Origin: CAZDXB01 sp964509335
GTDB taxonomy: Bacteria; Bacteroidota; Ignavibacteria; Kapaibacteriales; UBA2268
Direction: 5' to 3'
DNA: 64,000 nt
Assembly: GCA_964509335.1 (NCBI GenBank)
Contig: CAZDXB010000002.1
Coordinates: forward strand, 62,001-126,000
Each line of letters opens with the position of its first letter. Within the stretch, counting starts at the first letter, position 1. The notes beneath the pieces are model-generated. The model was given only the letters and a program-made list of their open reading frames with translations. It was not told the DNA's origin and did not search any database. The position numbers were made by a program, and so were the translations under genes. Shown piece after piece: positions 60,357-64,000 of the stretch.

Positions 60357-62048
60357 CTACTTCTTCCGTTCCAATTTCTTCTTTATTTTCGCCCAAGTGT
60401 CTCTCAGCGTAACCGAGCGATTAAAAACGAGCTTGTCGTCGGTCGTATATTTTGTATCGACGCAAAAGTATCCCCTGCGCTCGAATTGGACTTTGTCTCC
60501 TTTTTTTGCGTTTTTCAGAAAAGGCTCCAGCTTAGCGTTTACTATATTAAGCGATTCCGGATTGATATTGTCCAAAAAGTCGCCGCCTTCGTCCGGATTT
60601 TCGTTAAGGAACAATCTGTCGTAAAGCCGAGCCTCCGCGTCTATGCAATGTTTTGCCGAAACCCAATGCAAAGTTCCCCGCACTTTTCTGCCGTCGGGCG
60701 CCGAGCCTCCTTTCGTTTCGGGGTCGTATGTGCATCGCAACTCTACGACCTCGCCTTCGTCGTTTTTTATAACTTTCTCGCAGGTTATAAAATATGCGTA
60801 TCTCAATCGTACTTCCCTTCCAGGAGCCAATCGGTAAAATTTCCGCGGCGGGTCTTCCATAAAATCTTCCCGCTCTATATATAATCCTCTCGAAAACGGA
60901 ACTTTTCTCGTTCCTTCGTCGGGATTCTCCGGATTGTTAACTGCGTCCAGTTCCTCCTCGCCGTCCTCGGGATAATTTTCGATTACGACCTTCAATGGAT
61001 TGAGAACGCCCATTACTCTTTGAGCTTTTTTGTTCTGGTCGTCCCTCAAGCAATGCTCGAGCAAAGCGTAATCGACAATATTCTCCCTTTTGGCTACGCC
61101 TATTCTCTCTGCGAAATCCCTGATAGCCGCGGGGGTGTAGCCCCTCCGGCGAAGCCCGGAAATCGTCGGCATCCTCGGGTCGTTCCAGCCGTCCACTATC
61201 CCCTTTTCGACTAACTTCGCTAATTTCCTTTTGCTCATTATCATATAATTTATATTCAAGCGGGCGAATTCTATTTGTTGAGGATGGAAAACTTCCAATT
61301 CGTCCAAGAACCAGTCGTAAAGCGGTCTGTGGTCTTCAAACTCCAAAGTGCAAAGCGAATGCGTTATTCTTTCTATCGAATCCGACAAGCAATGAGTGAA
61401 ATCGTAAGTCGGGTAAATTATCCATTTCTCGCCCGTCCGATGATGCGACGCTCGTTTTATTCTATAAATAACGGGGTCGCGCATATTCAAATTGCCCGAA
61501 GCCATATCGATTTTCGCTCTCAGCGTTTTTGAGCCGTCCGGAAATTCTCCGTCGCGCATCTTTTCGAACAAATCCAGATTTTCTTCTATGCTTCTTTCTC
61601 TGTAAGGACTTTCTTTGCCCGGTTCCGTCAACGTTCCTCTGTATTCACGCATCTCCTCCTGAGTTAAATCGCAAACGAACGCTTTCCCCTTCTTTATTAA
61701 TTGAACGGCGTATTCGTATAATTGGTCGAAGTAATCGGAAGCGTAATAAAGCCTGTCGCCCCAGTCGAATCCTAACCAACGAACGTCTTCTATTATTGAA
61801 TCGACGTATTCCTTGTTTTCCTTCTCAGGATTTGTGTCGTCGAAACGTAAATTTGTTATTCCTCCGAACTCCTCCGCCATTCCGAAGTTCAAGCATATAG
61901 ACTTAGCGTGCCCGATATGCAAATACCCGTTCGGTTCAGGCGGAAAACGAGTGTGAACGCGTCCCTCGTTCTTGTTCGCCTCTATATCTCTTATGATTAT
62001 ATCTCTGATGAAATTAGACGTCTTCTTGTTTTCCTTCGCTTCGCTCAT
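60357..62048 (-). CDS. glnS: Glutaminyl-tRNA synthetase
   Basis: 563 residues, the normal size. Class I motifs: HIGH at 44-47 in FPPEPNGYLHIGHAK and the KMSKS variant MSKRK at 271-275. RFDDTNPEKE (68-77) and FDWGD (94-98) help distinguish GlnS from GltX. A beta-barrel anticodon-binding part fills ~340-563. It charges tRNA-Gln directly in the cytoplasm. The start MSEAKENKKTSNF fits the family. Confidence 0.95.
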   Translation of the reverse strand: MSEAKENKKTSNFIRDIIIRDIEANKNEGRVHTRFPPEPNGYLHIGHAKSICLNFGMAEEFGGITNLRFDDTNPEKENKEYVDSIIEDVRWLGFDWGDRLYYASDYFDQLYEYAVQLIKKGKAFVCDLTQEEMREYRGTLTEPGKESPYRERSIEENLDLFEKMRDGEFPDGSKTLRAKIDMASGNLNMRDPVIYRIKRASHHRTGEKWIIYPTYDFTHCLSDSIERITHSLCTLEFEDHRPLYDWFLDELEVFHPQQIEFARLNINYMIMSKRKLAKLVEKGIVDGWNDPRMPTISGLRRRGYTPAAIRDFAERIGVAKRENIVDYALLEHCLRDDQNKKAQRVMGVLNPLKVVIENYPEDGEEELDAVNNPENPDEGTRKVPFSRGLYIEREDFMEDPPRKFYRLAPGREVRLRYAYFITCEKVIKNDEGEVVELRCTYDPETKGGSAPDGRKVRGTLHWVSAKHCIDAEARLYDRLFLNENPDEGGDFLDNINPESLNIVNAKLEPFLKNAKKGDKVQFERRGYFCVDTKYTTDDKLVFNRSVTLRDTWAKIKKKLERKK

Positions 62049-62105
62049 ATCTCCCTTTTTTATTAATTATATAATAATAAAAATATAGATTATTTATTTA
62101 ACGAC

Positions 62106-64000
62106 TCAATACTCTTGCAAAACGACTCCCGTATAATTGTTTTGAGCTTCGGAGCCTCCGAAGATTACTGAATAGTTCTTCCCAAGCGGAAACGGCAAGT
62201 CGTTAACCTGCAACAAAGTGTTATTAGTCTCGGAATTAATGAAAAATATGCTGAGATTTCTCTCGTATTCTATGTTTTGCAGACGCGACGCTCTTCCGTA
62301 AGCTATTCTTTCGACTGTGAAAGGGTTGGACTCGTCGTCGTCGTCCAATTTAATCGATAATAAAGAAACCCCTTTGCTCGCGTTAATAAATCTCCTCTGA
62401 TAAAAAGAAACCGAAACGTCTAAGGGTTCGTAAGAAAACTCAAGAAAATCGGGGTTTTCAATCTCGCCCGCTATAATAGTCAAATTCCTTTTATCTTTTT
62501 CGGCGCCGATAACGTAGCTATCGCCTGTCGATAGCATTGTCAGCGAGCGCTCCCCCTCGGCGACAACCGTAGCCAAGCTCGCTCCATAATTCATTTTTGC
62601 CCGCGTTAATGTGGGGTCTAATCTTAATTCAATCTGCTCGGCGTCGGGAACTAAATTGACAATTTGAGTGAAAACGCCTTCCGTCAGCGGTTCCAACTCG
62701 GCGTTCTCTGTATTCTTTTCAATCAAATAAAATTCGTCCTCGCCTGTCGCGCCGTTCGTTGTTAACAGCATTAGGTAACGCCCGCCCGGCTGGATATCGC
62801 CTACCGCGCAGTTAAGCAAACGAGCCGGTTGCGTTGTAGTAAACATCGTTATTGGCAAATTCTCCCCCGGCTTAACTAATCTTGGCTCCGATATTTCGCC
62901 GTAAGATATATCTTCGGCTATAACGTCGCCTGAAAGATAACCTAAAGAATCAGCTTGGTCGGAATAAGGATTATCGTCCCGCGCAGCCATAGATAAAGTA
63001 ACCGTTTGCCTCATATAAGCCGCGTGAACGACTCTTATAATTGCGTTCCCGTAATCGTCCACTCTATACGGCTCGGTAAGCACGGATAGATTCGCCGCGA
63101 CCGTGGAAGAGTCAAACGCGATTATCGTATAACGCTCGGAAACGTCTAAAGACGCCGACTCGTAACTCGCCGTATCGCCTCCTACCAAGCAATAAAGCGA
63201 ATCCAAACTTCGCGAACTGCAAGCGCCTATTTTATTATAAGCTCCCACATACTTGGAATTCAACGTTTGTATAACGCCGTCTCCGACTATTTCGTCCGGT
63301 TGCTTAGCGAAAGTTACTTCCGCGTTCGATACGTTAATCGCCCGCATTTGAGTGGTCAAGCTTAACTCCGGCGTCTCTATCCCAAAAGCCTGGCTCGCGT
63401 CGTTAAACTCGTCGAGCAAATATATTTTTTCCTCATCCGAATTACTCTCTTTGCCGATAACGACCATATATTGCTTACCTTCGTCAAAAAATAAGTTAAA
63501 GAGCCCTAAAAACTCGGTTTCTCCGGCTTTCGTCCTTAATATTGAAATAGGAACCCCGTTTGAACGAACCGACATTTGCGGACTGGCTTTTCTATAGGAA
63601 ACGTTTGTCGCCAAAGGTTCGCCGTTCGGGCAACCCCGCTTCATTGAATACGTTCTGTTGGAATCGGGATAAGCGTTAAATATTTTTATATAAGCTTTCT
63701 TGCGTTCCTGCGGCAACCCGGCTAACGTGCCTACAGAGATTAGCGTGTCGAGGTCTCTTTGTATAGAATCCCCAGGCGCCGACGGAAGCCCGAATACCGT
63801 ATAATAATTATCGCGAAGAAATCTAATTTTATTCGACGCTCTAAACTCTGTCGAGCCGTTGAGTACAACGCTGGGATAAGACGAATCGGCAGGCGGCTGA
63901 ACCGCTTCGCTGCATTCGCCGTAACCAACAGTCTCCGTAAAAACTTCGCCGTCTAATCCAAGCTTTCGCTCTTGACCGTCGCTCGCGAAGTTAATAAAGC
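62106..64000 (-). CDS. DUF4397-like surface protein, 5' end outside window
   Basis: The frame has no stop from 64000 down to 62106, so the gene is truncated on its N-terminal side by the window edge; at least 630 codons are visible. The TTG at 63716 is an internal codon, not a start. Repeating units begin with phrases like VRFINFAS, IKIFNAYPDS, MRAINVSN, IRVVHAAY and FTQIVNLVPD, spaced ~100-110 residues, each followed by a strand such as VxVxxNG or LSMAAR. This is the DUF4397 pattern (I/V-R-x-x-N/H-A at the start of an Ig-like domain), seen in exported proteins. Many are surface-anchored. No catalytic motif is seen. It ends LQEY without a sorting tail. Confidence 0.7.
   Translation of the reverse strand, partial: FINFASDGQERKLGLDGEVFTETVGYGECSEAVQPPADSSYPSVVLNGSTEFRASNKIRFLRDNYYTVFGLPSAPGDSIQRDLDTLISVGTLAGLPQERKKAYIKIFNAYPDSNRTYSMKRGCPNGEPLATNVSYRKASPQMSVRSNGVPISILRTKAGETEFLGLFNLFFDEGKQYMVVIGKESNSDEEKIYLLDEFNDASQAFGIETPELSLTTQMRAINVSNAEVTFAKQPDEIVGDGVIQTLNSKYVGAYNKIGACSSRSLDSLYCLVGGDTASYESASLDVSERYTIIAFDSSTVAANLSVLTEPYRVDDYGNAIIRVVHAAYMRQTVTLSMAARDDNPYSDQADSLGYLSGDVIAEDISYGEISEPRLVKPGENLPITMFTTTQPARLLNCAVGDIQPGGRYLMLLTTNGATGEDEFYLIEKNTENAELEPLTEGVFTQIVNLVPDAEQIELRLDPTLTRAKMNYGASLATVVAEGERSLTMLSTGDSYVIGAEKDKRNLTIIAGEIENPDFLEFSYEPLDVSVSFYQRRFINASKGVSLLSIKLDDDDESNPFTVERIAYGRASRLQNIEYERNLSIFFINSETNNTLLQVNDLPFPLGKNYSVIFGGSEAQNNYTGVVLQEY

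Noticed and set aside
1..64000. rRNA, tRNA or riboswitch genes
   Set aside because: Gene-free stretches were read for tRNA-like cloverleaves and known leader motifs and none was convincing.

Overview
No rRNA or tRNA gene is visible, so the lineage must be read from gene content. The window suggests a Gram-negative member of the Bacteroidota/Chlorobi/Ignavibacteria (FCB) group, possibly a Kapabacteria- or Ignavibacteria-like lineage. The reasons are type IX secretion (T9SS) type A sorting domains, many lipoproteins with Bacteroidota-style lipoboxes, a PD40/OmpA-like/SPOR envelope protein and PqqD and formyltransferase accessory genes, together with flagellar export genes and a DsrMKJOP electron-transfer complex. 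Base composition is moderately AT-rich in genes and strongly AT-rich between them. The taxonomic call is inference.

Layout. 1-3.2 kb: the end of a C5-cytosine methyltransferase, then a HepT-MntA toxin-antitoxin pair and a second, internally deleted copy of the same neighbourhood, separated by a lipoprotein gene. 3.2-6.9 kb (minus): dnaX, bcp, and a TatD-type nuclease fused in frame, through an internal signal peptide, to an outer-membrane barrel protein. 7-12.8 kb: three co-directional envelope genes. 12.9-19.8 kb: accessory genes, namely a RhuM-Doc fusion, a lipoprotein, a small non-autonomous element, a T9SS cargo protein, a TPR protein and a TcmP/DUF5131 pair. 19.9-23 kb (minus): acyl-CoA dehydrogenase, then pqqD-like and pepD. 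23.3-25.8 kb: a lone phage terminase large subunit and a formyltransferase. 26-29.7 kb: hsp20-hsp20-dnaK and def. 29.8-35.3 kb (minus): fliP-fliQ-fliR-flhB-flhA plus a J-domain protein. 35.6-40.4 kb: hemE-hemN-hemH-hemY, a tightly packed route from uroporphyrinogen to protoheme, followed by a degenerate T9SS tail. 40.7-47.3 kb: membrane and glycan genes (PAP2, sulfotransferase, GT2, DUF2142, SMR-like, GT-C-like). 47.6-53.3 kb: an RsbRD_N protein and a complete dsrMKJOP operon. 53.4-64 kb: ppk2, a 1633-residue vWA/WD40/lectin/T9SS surface protein, a second HEPN-MNT pair, glnS, and a large DUF4397-like protein that runs off the right edge.

How it fits together. The heme operon could supply the cytochromes of DsrM (heme b) and DsrJ (three heme c). 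DsrMKJOP normally links the quinone pool to cytoplasmic DsrC and sulfur metabolism, but dsrAB and dsrC are not in this window. The flagellar genes encode the membrane core of the export gate only; the rest of the flagellum must lie elsewhere. The most unusual items are the TatD/barrel fusion with an internal Shine-Dalgarno and start, the duplicated and eroded HepT-MntA locus, the 14-repeat WD40 lectin surface protein, the orphan terminase, and the dsrMKJOP operon in a T9SS-bearing, flagellated background.
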